A stretch of DNA of 64,000 nucleotides from Bifidobacterium adolescentis ATCC 15703 (lineage in GTDB: Bacteria; Actinomycetota; Actinomycetes; Actinomycetales; Bifidobacteriaceae): contig NC_008618.1 of the NCBI RefSeq assembly GCF_000010425.1, forward strand, positions 365,946 through 429,945, written 5' to 3'. Made by a program: the position numbers and the translations under genes. Shown piece by piece: positions 32,783 through 40,390 of the stretch. Each line of letters opens with the position of its first letter. The first letter of the stretch is position 1. Below the pieces are notes generated by a model that was not told the DNA's origin, made no database searches, and worked only from the letters and a program-made list of their open reading frames with translations.

Positions 32783-34230
32783 AGCGACAGGTCATAGTGG
32801 CGCAAGGAACTGTCGAAGGCTTGGCGGCTGAGGATCAGGGCATCACCGTGTTCCGAGGAGTCCCGTTCGCCCAGCCTCCCGTCGGCGGTCTGCGCTGGCG
32901 TGCGCCGCAGCCGGCCTTGCCATGGGATGGTGTGCTGCAAGCCTTCGATTTCGGGCCTACCGCGATGCAGCCGACGCCGGGCGCCTCCGATGATTTCTAT
33001 GATCGTGAATGGGGCACCGATCCGGCCGTGCCGATGAGCGAGGATTGCCTCTACCTGAATATTTGGACTCCGGCATTACGCGGATATGGCGCGGATAGCA
33101 TGGTAACTTCCGAAAAGCTGCCGGTCATGGTCTGGATCTACGGCGGAGCCTATCAATGTGGCGGCACATTTGAAAAGGAATTCGACGGCACGCATCTCGC
33201 CGCGAACGGCGTCGTTGTGGTCAGTGTGGCCTATCGCCTGAATGCATTTGGGTTTATGACGCACCCTTTGCTTCATGAGGAGGCCGTAGAACGCGGCGAC
33301 GGCGAACCATATGCGAATTTCGGATTCCTGGATCAGCGTGCCGGAATCCAATGGGTGAAGGAAAACATCGCGAAGTTCGGCGGAGATCCGGAAAACATCA
33401 CGGTTTTCGGCCAATCGGCCGGTGCCGCCAGCGTCTTGGCCCAGATCTGCTCGCCGATGAATCATGGCCTGTTTCAGAAAGCCATCATGCAATCCGGCGC
33501 AGGCTTAGGGTATTTCAATGCGCGGCAGGACACGCTGGAGCATGCGCAGGCCAACGGAATCCGTCTGTTCGAAGCATTGGGTGTCTCCACGCTGGAGCAG
33601 GCCCGTGCAATCCCGGCCCGAACGGTATTGGAAGCCGCCGAGTCCCTGCCTGTTCCACCGGACAGCGGACGTGAAGATGACTGGTCGATGATCGTCAATT
33701 GGGTGCCATGCGTGGACGGCCTGTTCCTTCCCGATCAGGAGGAGCGTATCGTCGAGGGCTGCAAGGCCAACAACGTCGACATGCTGGTCGGCAACACGAC
33801 CAATGAGTTCATCGCTTCGACTGAAGATGGGAAGCCTGTGCATGTCGGCCAGCTCGGCAATCTCACGCTGATTCGCAAATGGACCGCAAGCGGTGGGACC
33901 GCGCCATACTACTATCATTTCGATGTCGCCATGCTGGGGGATGATGCCGGAGCCTTCCACTCGTCCGATCTGTGGTTCTCCTTTGGAAGCCTTGCGAAAT
34001 GCTGGCGTCCGTTCGTTGGATGGCATTACGATCTGGCAAGGCGAATGGGGCTGTACTGGACCAATTTCGCCGCCAATGGCGATCCCAACGGAACGGACCG
34101 TGACGGAACGCCGCTTCCTGTATGGGATCCTTGCATCGGTGAGGAATGCCCCGCCATGCATTTGTGCCAAGAACCGGGCATGCGGACGGATTGGCTTACC
34201 GAAACGGATCGAAAAGCATTCGGCCTGTGA
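32779..34230 (+). CDS. type-B carboxylesterase
   Basis: This 483-residue alpha/beta-hydrolase of the carboxylesterase/para-nitrobenzyl esterase family has SEDCLYLNIWTP, the oxyanion segment IYGGAYQCGG, nucleophile S213 in FGQSAGAAS (GQSAG instead of the usual GESAG) and a probable catalytic histidine in GAFHSSDLW. No signal peptide. Overlapping the GH43 stop (ATGA), it is last in the xylo-oligosaccharide operon and may remove acetyl or other ester groups from imported oligosaccharides; the substrate is inference from context. Confidence 0.86.
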   Translation: MKRQVIVAQGTVEGLAAEDQGITVFRGVPFAQPPVGGLRWRAPQPALPWDGVLQAFDFGPTAMQPTPGASDDFYDREWGTDPAVPMSEDCLYLNIWTPALRGYGADSMVTSEKLPVMVWIYGGAYQCGGTFEKEFDGTHLAANGVVVVSVAYRLNAFGFMTHPLLHEEAVERGDGEPYANFGFLDQRAGIQWVKENIAKFGGDPENITVFGQSAGAASVLAQICSPMNHGLFQKAIMQSGAGLGYFNARQDTLEHAQANGIRLFEALGVSTLEQARAIPARTVLEAAESLPVPPDSGREDDWSMIVNWVPCVDGLFLPDQEERIVEGCKANNVDMLVGNTTNEFIASTEDGKPVHVGQLGNLTLIRKWTASGGTAPYYYHFDVAMLGDDAGAFHSSDLWFSFGSLAKCWRPFVGWHYDLARRMGLYWTNFAANGDPNGTDRDGTPLPVWDPCIGEECPAMHLCQEPGMRTDWLTETDRKAFGL

Positions 34231-34266
34231 CGGCATGCCGTTGATGTATAAATGCTGATATGTAAA

Positions 34267-34294
34267 CAGGGACGGTCTTTGTGGATCGTCCCTG
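34267..34294 (+). terminator. hairpin after the xylo-oligosaccharide operon
   Basis: CAGGGACG and CGTCCCTG form an eight-base stem over a 12-base loop, 37 bases after the esterase stop. No T run follows, so efficiency is uncertain. Confidence 0.45.
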
Positions 34295-34379
34295 TCGCAT
34301 AATGGTTTGCCGTTGCACGTGCAGGAGGATTTCGAGACTGATTATCCGACTTTTCACCGTTTCCGTCGTCTGGTTCGTC

Positions 34380-34640
34380 GGTGGCATCTCGCGGAGGCTC
34401 GGGCCATTAAAGACCCTGTTCGGCGTTGTGCAGGCTAGGAGCTGTTTGAAGTGTTCTAGGCCGGACGTTTCGCCGTATAGGGGCGTGTCTGCGTGGATTC
34501 CGTCGGATGTGGCGTCTCAATTGTTGGACGTTGCGGTGAGCGTGAACGGGGGTGATTATGAGGAAGACTGAACCCCCGCTCATGACCATTGCCGACACGA
34601 TGGCCTATTTGCAGTGCAGTCGTCGGCTGTCTTGTTGGGT
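34380..34640 (+). pseudogene. remnant of an excision module (Xis-like helix-turn-helix)
   Basis: An open frame ending at 34571 (segment CLKCSRPDVSPYRGVSAWIP) overlaps a second one starting at ATG 34558, MRKTEPPLMTIADTMAYLQC followed by SRR. The second resembles the start of excisionase/AlpA-type DNA-binding proteins (TIADTMAYLQCSRR, compare TVAEVAEYLGVSRR), but similarity stops at about residue 25, where repeats begin. No integrase is present in the island. These are best read as leftovers of the element that brought the cassette. The rest of the 565-base space (34231-34795) holds only the hairpin, short repeats and the tRNA terminator. Confidence 0.4.
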
Positions 34641-34703
34641 ACCCAACTCGGGTACCTTGCTGGGTACCGGAAATGTTGGCATTGGCGTACATTTCCGTAC
34701 ATT
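34637..34703. repeat. short iterated repeats next to the right attachment site
   Basis: GGGTACC occurs at 34637, 34650 and 34662 (13- and 12-bp steps). GTACATT occurs at 34687 and 34697 (10-bp step). The helical-phase spacing and the closeness to the attachment site suggest arm-type integrase or excisionase sites. Confidence 0.5.
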
Positions 34704-34756
34704 CTCTGTTTGCGCCGTATGTCTTGAAATCGTTGGTATTCCGCCGTTTTGGCATG

Positions 34757-34790
34757 AAAAAAAGGGCTTCCGGATTTCTCCGAAAACCCT
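34757..34790 (-). terminator. tRNA-Ser terminator
   Basis: On the minus strand GGGTTTTCGG pairs (with U-G wobbles) to CCGGAAGCCC and is followed by seven or more T, a few bases after the tRNA. It lies on the island side of the attachment site. Confidence 0.75.
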
Positions 34791-34795
34791 CAAGG

Positions 34796-34883
34796 CGGAG
34801 TCAGAGGGATTCGAACCCTCGAGCCGCTAAACACGACTAACACCTTAGCAGGGTGCCCCTATCGGCCACTCAGGCATGACTCC
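34796..34883 (-). tRNA. tRNA-Ser (GCT)
   Basis: An 88-base class II tRNA on the minus strand. GGAGTCA pairs with TGACTCC, discriminator G; the anticodon loop CTGCTAA carries GCT; long variable arm; T-loop GGTTCGAATCC. CC but not CCA follows. Its last bases (34794-34809 on the plus strand) are duplicated at 27115-27130, marking it as the integration site of the island. Confidence 0.95.
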
Positions 34884-34975
34884 ACTGTTGCGTTACGACG
34901 CAACAGCATGTAACTATAGCATCTATCCGCGTGCGAAACACCATATTGTGAAAAAATGAGAGAAAAACGTGTGGT

Positions 34976-34994
34976 GATGTCAGTGGGACTCGAA
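34976..34994 (-). pseudogene. degenerate tRNA-Ser 3'-end fragment
   Basis: On the minus strand TTCGAGTCCCACTGACATC matches 16 of 19 bases of the tRNA-Ser(GCT) 3' end (TTCGAATCCCTCTGACTCC). The rest of a tRNA is not present. It may be a relic of an older integration or of a duplicated tRNA. Confidence 0.45.
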
Positions 34995-35027
34995 CTCGTG
35001 AGCCGTGTCGAGCGGTCTCATTGATAT

Positions 35028-35037
35028 GCGACACGCC
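35028..35037 (+). promoter_or_regulatory. GCGACACGCC motif upstream of dinB
   Basis: Exact copy of the recurrent motif, same strand as dinB, 37 bp upstream of the LexA-like site. Confidence 0.35.
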
Positions 35038-35064
35038 GGTATGCCCGCAGGTTTCGCCATATTC

Positions 35065-35076
35065 GAACATTTGTTC
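35065..35076 (+). promoter_or_regulatory. LexA (SOS) box upstream of dinB
   Basis: GAACATTTGTTC fits the Gram-positive SOS consensus GAACNNNNGTTC exactly, 33 bases before the dinB ATG, as expected for a DNA-damage-inducible polymerase. Confidence 0.8.
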
Positions 35077-35109
35077 CAAAACTGCCGAATCGTTGTCTAT
35101 CATGGAATC

Positions 35110-36441
35110 ATGAGCACGGCACCAAGAATCGCAGCGGCCAAACGTGACTGGGGTCACGATGAGGTCGGATGCACGGTGCTGCATATCGACATGGACGCTT
35201 TTTTCGCATCCCTCGAAGTGGCGCGGCATCCGGAATACGCCGACAAACCGGTAATCATCGGCATCGGCAACCGTTCCGTGGTGTCCGCGGCGAACTATGA
35301 GGCACGCAAATACGGCATCAATTCGGCGATGGCAAGCTCCCGGGCAAGAAAACTATGCCCGAACGGCGTCTTTCTGCCGGTGGACATCCACTACTACCGT
35401 GAGATGTCCCGACGTATCTTCACAGAGGTGTTCTCCCGCGTCACCGATCGCATCGAACAGGTTTCCGTGGATGAATGCTATATGGACGTCTCCGGCGCGC
35501 TGCTGCGGTGGAAAAGTCCCCGCGCCATCGGAGCTTGGATACGCGATCAGGTCGCCAGACGGTACCACATCACCTGTTCCGTCGGCATCGCGGCGAACAA
35601 GCTTGTCGCCAAAATGGCTTCGACCAATGCCAAACCGGATGGCATGCTCATGATCCCCGTGGCCAGACATGCCGAATTCGTGCAGATGATGCCGTTGCGT
35701 GGCATACCTGGCATCGGTCCGTCCTTGGAGAAACGACTGAACGCATGGGGCGTTGATTCCGTGGCTGACTTGGCGAAGATGAGCATGGAATCGCTTGAGC
35801 AGGCGACGGGGTCAGCCATCAGCGCGCGCGGGTTGTACATGGCGGCACGCGGATTGGATGACCGCCCTGTCGCACCGCGTGCGCAGGGGAAATCCGTCGG
35901 CGCGGAACGCACGTTCGACAAGGACACCCAAGACATGCGGCAGGTGACATCCATGCTCCGCTGGTGTTGCGATGATGTGGCCGGCACGCTGCGCAGACGA
36001 GGGTTGATGGCGCGTAAGGTCATGGTGAAGCTGCGATTCCCGGATTTGAGCTATGCGACGAAAGGACATACGCTGGACTGTCCGACGGATGCGGCAAGCA
36101 TGCTGTATCCGCAATGTGTCGCATTATTGCTGGCCATGATGGGCATGCCGGAAAGCTCTATCGACGCCATTTCCTTGACCAGACCGGTGCGACTTGCCGG
36201 CATGAGCGCGGGCGGTTTGGTCGAAGCGGCGGATGCGGCGGTTCAGCTTTCGCTTGATGACATGCTTGAAGAGCAGAACGAGGCGCAGCGGGGTCGTGGA
36301 ACGGATACCGAACCGTCGACCCAATCGGAACGGCTACGCGGTGCGGAAGCGGCATTAGACGCGGTACGGCTCAAATACGGTAAAGGAAGCGTGCGTCTTG
36401 GCATATGGCGTACGGGGCCATCAGGTAATCTTGAACATTGA
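35110..36441 (+). CDS. dinB: DNA polymerase IV (Y family)
   Basis: This 443-residue translesion polymerase has catalytic VLHIDMDAFFAS (D27), the steric-gate region, SVDECYMDVS, and the helix-hairpin-helix GIPGIGPSLEKRL. A QLSLDDM motif near residue 379 looks like the beta-clamp binding pentapeptide. Residues after about 400 are a polar tail. The ATG at 35110 is chosen over earlier in-frame starts because those overlap the LexA-like box. The SOS box supports damage-inducible expression. Confidence 0.93.
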   Translation: MSTAPRIAAAKRDWGHDEVGCTVLHIDMDAFFASLEVARHPEYADKPVIIGIGNRSVVSAANYEARKYGINSAMASSRARKLCPNGVFLPVDIHYYREMSRRIFTEVFSRVTDRIEQVSVDECYMDVSGALLRWKSPRAIGAWIRDQVARRYHITCSVGIAANKLVAKMASTNAKPDGMLMIPVARHAEFVQMMPLRGIPGIGPSLEKRLNAWGVDSVADLAKMSMESLEQATGSAISARGLYMAARGLDDRPVAPRAQGKSVGAERTFDKDTQDMRQVTSMLRWCCDDVAGTLRRRGLMARKVMVKLRFPDLSYATKGHTLDCPTDAASMLYPQCVALLLAMMGMPESSIDAISLTRPVRLAGMSAGGLVEAADAAVQLSLDDMLEEQNEAQRGRGTDTEPSTQSERLRGAEAALDAVRLKYGKGSVRLGIWRTGPSGNLEH

Positions 36442-36479
36442 GAGTGATGTGGAGCATGAGAAGAAACAGGGGGAGTGCC

Positions 36480-37847
36480 ATGAGATACAGGGACAAGGCG
36501 GTGCATGCCCGCAACCCGGAAGTGCTGGTTGCAGGGCGTCGCAGGCTGGCCATCGTCGCAGCCGTCGTGCTTGTTGTATTGCTGGCGGTAGGTGGGTGGT
36601 TCCTGACGCGGTGCTTGCATTCATCACAGTCCCAAGCCGGGCAGGGGGCCGCAACGCAGATGGACGTGGCCAAGCAGAAAAAGCATGTGGTGAAAAAGGC
36701 CGAGCCGAAGGAACATCACGGCAATTCGCCGGACTGTCCGGATACCGATTGCATCGCCATGATGGTCAATGGCGATCTGCTGTTCCACCCTGGTCTGTGG
36801 GACAACTTCGCCGGTCCCAATACCGCGGCGACGGACGGTACGGCCTATGACTTCACCAGTCTGTTCGAACCGATGCGCAAGTACATCGATGCCTCCGATA
36901 TCGCGGTGTGCGAATTCGAAACGCCGATTGCGCCTCGCGGTGGCCCCTACACCGGGTATCCGGTGTTCAACATTCCCTCGGAGGTCGCCGACGCGGCCGC
37001 CAAGGTGGGGTATCGCGCATGCACGCATGCGTCGAACCATTCGTGGGATCAAGGCGCGGATGGCATCACACGCCTGTGGGATACCCTCGACCAGGACGGC
37101 ATCGCACAGACGGGCTCCTACAAGACCGAGGAAGACTCTACCAAACCGCTGGTCATCGATTCCCCGACCGGTGGCGGCAAACTGGGCCTGATCGCCGGTA
37201 CCGTGTCCCTGAACGCGCAAACCCCCGATTATGATTGGCGCGTCGACCGTCTGCGCGAGAGCGGCGATCCGAACCATCAGGCCGACATCGACAAAGCCGT
37301 GGCCAAAGCCAAAGAGGCCCGTAAACAAGGCGCCGACGTGGTGGCCATCGCCATGCATTCCGTGCAGGAATATCTTGACTACGCCGACTCGTGGCAGCAG
37401 TCCGAAGCGCATGAGCTGGCCGACACCGGTGCATTCGACGTCATCTACGGTGCCGGATGCCACTGCGCGCAGCCCGTTGAGAACTACAACGGCACATGGA
37501 TCATCTACGGTCTGGGCAACGCGGTGACGGTCACGTCCTACATTCCAGGCAACGAGGTCAACAACCAAGGCGTGACGGCCCGCGTCCAATTCGCCGGCAA
37601 GAAAGGCGTGGCCGGCTCATGGCGGGTCAATCGCATCGATTGGGTGCCGACGGCCAATGTGCGTCAAGGCCAATACCAGTGGTGTCCGATTTCGGACGAC
37701 CATCCGGATGGAGCCTGTTGGAACGAAACAGAAGATGCCAATCAGAGACAACGTATCTGGAACGTGATCTATTCCATGGGCGCGGACCAGAACGTGGTTC
37801 GAGAGTGGAACATCACCGCAGAACAAGCTGGTTCATCTGGAAAGTAG
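36480..37847 (+). CDS. CapA family protein (metallophosphatase-like)
   Basis: This 455-residue membrane-anchored protein has a cytoplasmic N-terminus, one helix (about residues 20-42), a basic linker and a CapA-type domain: MMVNGDLLFHPGLW, CEFETPIAP, ACTHASNHSWDQGADGI, VVAIAMHSVQEY and IIYGLGNAV. These match the metal-binding motifs of the PGA synthesis protein CapA, related to calcineurin-like phosphatases. Its substrate here is unknown; no capB or capC adjoins it. The ATG at 36480 follows a GGGGGAG SD; two earlier in-frame ATG codons lack one. Confidence 0.82.
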   Translation: MRYRDKAVHARNPEVLVAGRRRLAIVAAVVLVVLLAVGGWFLTRCLHSSQSQAGQGAATQMDVAKQKKHVVKKAEPKEHHGNSPDCPDTDCIAMMVNGDLLFHPGLWDNFAGPNTAATDGTAYDFTSLFEPMRKYIDASDIAVCEFETPIAPRGGPYTGYPVFNIPSEVADAAAKVGYRACTHASNHSWDQGADGITRLWDTLDQDGIAQTGSYKTEEDSTKPLVIDSPTGGGKLGLIAGTVSLNAQTPDYDWRVDRLRESGDPNHQADIDKAVAKAKEARKQGADVVAIAMHSVQEYLDYADSWQQSEAHELADTGAFDVIYGAGCHCAQPVENYNGTWIIYGLGNAVTVTSYIPGNEVNNQGVTARVQFAGKKGVAGSWRVNRIDWVPTANVRQGQYQWCPISDDHPDGACWNETEDANQRQRIWNVIYSMGADQNVVREWNITAEQAGSSGK

Positions 37848-37925
37848 TTTCCCGTGGCAGAATATGCCTCGTATTCGTTAATCGACCTGTATGGAGCGTT
37901 TCCGCTCGTGATGTGAGGTAAAGAT

Positions 37926-38915
37926 ATGGATGGAGTTTTCGAGACCCAGCCGGACCGTACCGACTTGCCGCTGGTGGTCATGCCGGTGGTCATCGAATCG
38001 ATGATCGGACCGTTCAAACAGAACTTCACGATGCTCGAAAACGTGGCCCGCGTGCGCATGTACGAGGATTTCACACTGGACGAGGACACCATCGTGGAAC
38101 GCTGCAAGGATGCCGACGCCGTCATGGTCATCGGATTCCACTGCGCCGATGCCATCCTCGACAGGCTCGACGCCAAGTGCTATGCGTTCGGAGGCACCGG
38201 CGTCGCCAGCTACATCAATCTTGAGAAAACCAAGGAACGCGGCATCCGCGTCTGCAACGTGCTGCATTACGGCGATCACGCCGTCGCCGAGCACGCCATG
38301 GCGTTGCTCATGGAACTGACCAGGCACGCCGGAGCGCTTGATATGCAGGTCAAGCAAGGCGATTGGGACGGTGCCGACGGTTTCGAACTGTTCGGCAAGA
38401 AGCTCGGCATCATCGGACTCGGCGGCATCGGGCAGACCGTGGCCGGCATCGCCAACGCTTTCGGCATGAAAGTATCCGCGTGGAACTCCCACGTGCCGGC
38501 ACAGGTGTTCGAGAACCTGAATGTCACTCCGGTGGAAGACATGAACGAGTTGATCTCGAATTCAGACGTGGTCAGCGTGCATATGCCGTTGCTTGACTCC
38601 ACCCGTGGCATCATCACGGCGAAGAACCTCGACGCGTTGCGTCCGGGAACCCTGTTCGTCAACACCGCCCGCGCCGAAGTCATCGAACCCGGCGCACTGC
38701 TCGCAAGACTTCAACGCGGAGACATTCCGGCGGCCTTGGACGTGTTCGATCATGAGCCGCTTGCCGCCGACGATCCTTTGTGCAAGATTCCCGGCATCGT
38801 GCTCACCCCGCACATCGCATGGCGCACCGACGGCGCGTATATCGGCATGACCAAGCAGGTGGTCCAATCCATCGCCGCCTTCTTCAAGGGGGAGGAATTC
38901 AACGTCGTCGTCTGA
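37926..38915 (+). CDS. D-isomer-specific 2-hydroxyacid dehydrogenase
   Basis: This 329-residue NAD-dependent enzyme has a Rossmann motif GLGGIGQTVAGIA and the catalytic arginine in FVNTARAEVI, the glutamate in DVFDHEPL and the histidine in LTPHIAW. It could be a lactate, glycerate or hydroxyisocaproate dehydrogenase; the sequence does not say which. Bifidobacterial lactate is normally made by an L-lactate dehydrogenase encoded elsewhere, so this is probably an accessory enzyme. Confidence 0.88.
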   Translation: MDGVFETQPDRTDLPLVVMPVVIESMIGPFKQNFTMLENVARVRMYEDFTLDEDTIVERCKDADAVMVIGFHCADAILDRLDAKCYAFGGTGVASYINLEKTKERGIRVCNVLHYGDHAVAEHAMALLMELTRHAGALDMQVKQGDWDGADGFELFGKKLGIIGLGGIGQTVAGIANAFGMKVSAWNSHVPAQVFENLNVTPVEDMNELISNSDVVSVHMPLLDSTRGIITAKNLDALRPGTLFVNTARAEVIEPGALLARLQRGDIPAALDVFDHEPLAADDPLCKIPGIVLTPHIAWRTDGAYIGMTKQVVQSIAAFFKGEEFNVVV

Positions 38916-38974
38916 AAAAATAACCGGGAAGCAGCATATGCGCGCGGTCGGTGAGGTTAGGTAGGTTGAACAGC

Positions 38975-39613
38975 ATGCAGACCATACTCGATTCCGCCGA
39001 TCGGCCGGCGCACGACGCCTTCGTCGAAAAGAAATCGGAATTCATCGGAGACGCCTGTCATATCAGCTCGTTGGATGAGGCGCTCGCTTTCGTTCAGACG
39101 ATCCGTGACCAGCATCCGAAAGCCCGGCATGTCGCCTATGCCGCGGTGTGTGGTGGATCCGATGGACGTCTTGCGGAACGCATGAGCGATGATGGCGAGC
39201 CGTCCGGAACCGCCGGCAAGCCCATTCTCGACGTGCTGCGGGCAAACGAAATGACTGATTGCGTGGTCGCGGTCACACGGTATTTCGGCGGTATCCTGCT
39301 TGGTTCCGGCGGCCTGATTCGTGCGTATTCCACAGGTGCGTCAATTGCGGTCAAGGCTGCTTCCAAGGCGAAAATCGTACCGTGCGGCGAATATCAGGTA
39401 ACTCTTGATTATCCGCAGTTGGGCAGCTTCCAGAATCTGTTGTCAACGGTGGAAGGCGAGCAGACCGACGCGCAGTACACTGACCGCATCGCCTTGACTG
39501 TGGTGGTTCCGCAGGAACAGGCGAATGTCTTCGAATCCCGAGTTGTGGAAACTTTCAACGCCACGGTCGTTCCGCAACTGGTGGGCACGTCCAACCGTCC
39601 GGTCAAAGTATGA
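38975..39613 (+). CDS. yigZ: YigZ/IMPACT family protein
   Basis: This 212-residue protein has the UPF0029 N-terminal domain with KKSEFIGDACHISSLDEAL, DGEPSGTAGKPIL, VVAVTRYFGGILLGSGGLIRA, and a C-terminal ferredoxin-like domain (about 135-205). The E. coli homologue binds nucleic acid; IMPACT in eukaryotes regulates translation. Function in bacteria is unproven. The ATG at 38975 is preferred to GTG 38951 because GGTAGG lies upstream of it. Confidence 0.9.
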   Translation: MQTILDSADRPAHDAFVEKKSEFIGDACHISSLDEALAFVQTIRDQHPKARHVAYAAVCGGSDGRLAERMSDDGEPSGTAGKPILDVLRANEMTDCVVAVTRYFGGILLGSGGLIRAYSTGASIAVKAASKAKIVPCGEYQVTLDYPQLGSFQNLLSTVEGEQTDAQYTDRIALTVVVPQEQANVFESRVVETFNATVVPQLVGTSNRPVKV

Positions 39614-39658
39614 GTTCACGTTGTGAGCCGCATGCATATAGTGTCGTAAGGTGAAAAT

Positions 39659-40321
39659 ATGAGTGATGAGAACGAGCAGCATGAGAATGATTCGCAGGCC
39701 GACGCCTCGAACGCCGATGAGACCGTGGATTTCGAGCCGTTGACCGCCACATACGAGCGGCTCCGGCATTCCACTGATTCCGCCGCATTAAGCGAGTTCG
39801 CCAGACGTCCGCTGCCGGACCGGAGCGACCAGGCGGCGTTCTCCCGTGCCACCGCATTGCTTGAGGCTGTGGCCGGCAACGCGCATACGCCGGTGGAGGA
39901 CCGCGTCTTCCTTGCCGAAACCATGCCGTTCCCGAACATTCTGGTCAAGCTTTCCACCGACGAGTCTCCTGAAGTACGCAAAGCCGTTGCGGGAAACGCC
40001 GATGACAAGAACTGGCTGGTGGGCCGACTGACCAAGGATGAGTCGCCCGAAGTGCGTGCCACCGCGCTGCGCAACAAACGTACGTCTTGGAAAATGCGTC
40101 TTGAAGGCGCCGAAGATTCCACCATGGATTCCGACACGCTTGATTTCCTGGGCTCGTTGGGAACGCAGGTCGAACCGGACGCTCCGGTGGTGCTTGCGAC
40201 CATGGTGCGCAGGGCCGTCGCCTTGAATCCGAATGTTTCCGATCGGATGCTCCAGCAGTTGGCGCAGGACGCTTCAAGCGACGTGCAGAAGGCCGCTCAA
40301 CGGCAGCTTGCGGAAAAATAA
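39659..40321 (+). CDS. LRV/HEAT-like repeat protein
   Basis: This 220-residue acidic protein has a polar N-terminal tail and helical repeats containing ESPEVRKAVAGNADDKNWLV, ESPEVRATALRNKRT and SSDVQKAAQRQL, typical of leucine-rich repeat variant or HEAT-like units (about 75-220). Such repeats bind proteins. The end of the FHA protein at 12-13.5 kb is of a similar type. No enzymatic motif is seen. Confidence 0.7.
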   Translation: MSDENEQHENDSQADASNADETVDFEPLTATYERLRHSTDSAALSEFARRPLPDRSDQAAFSRATALLEAVAGNAHTPVEDRVFLAETMPFPNILVKLSTDESPEVRKAVAGNADDKNWLVGRLTKDESPEVRATALRNKRTSWKMRLEGAEDSTMDSDTLDFLGSLGTQVEPDAPVVLATMVRRAVALNPNVSDRMLQQLAQDASSDVQKAAQRQLAEK

Positions 40322-40390
40322 TTGCATACGTTGTCATTTTTATGAGATTCCTGCGCGTGGTGCGCATGTTTTGGTCCTAGACTGGGAACC

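Noticed and set aside
34281-34571. Intact small protein after the esterase operon
   Set aside because: The N-terminal half overlaps the operon's terminal hairpin and has no SD; only the C-terminal part looks like remnant coding sequence, so it is treated as part of a decayed module.
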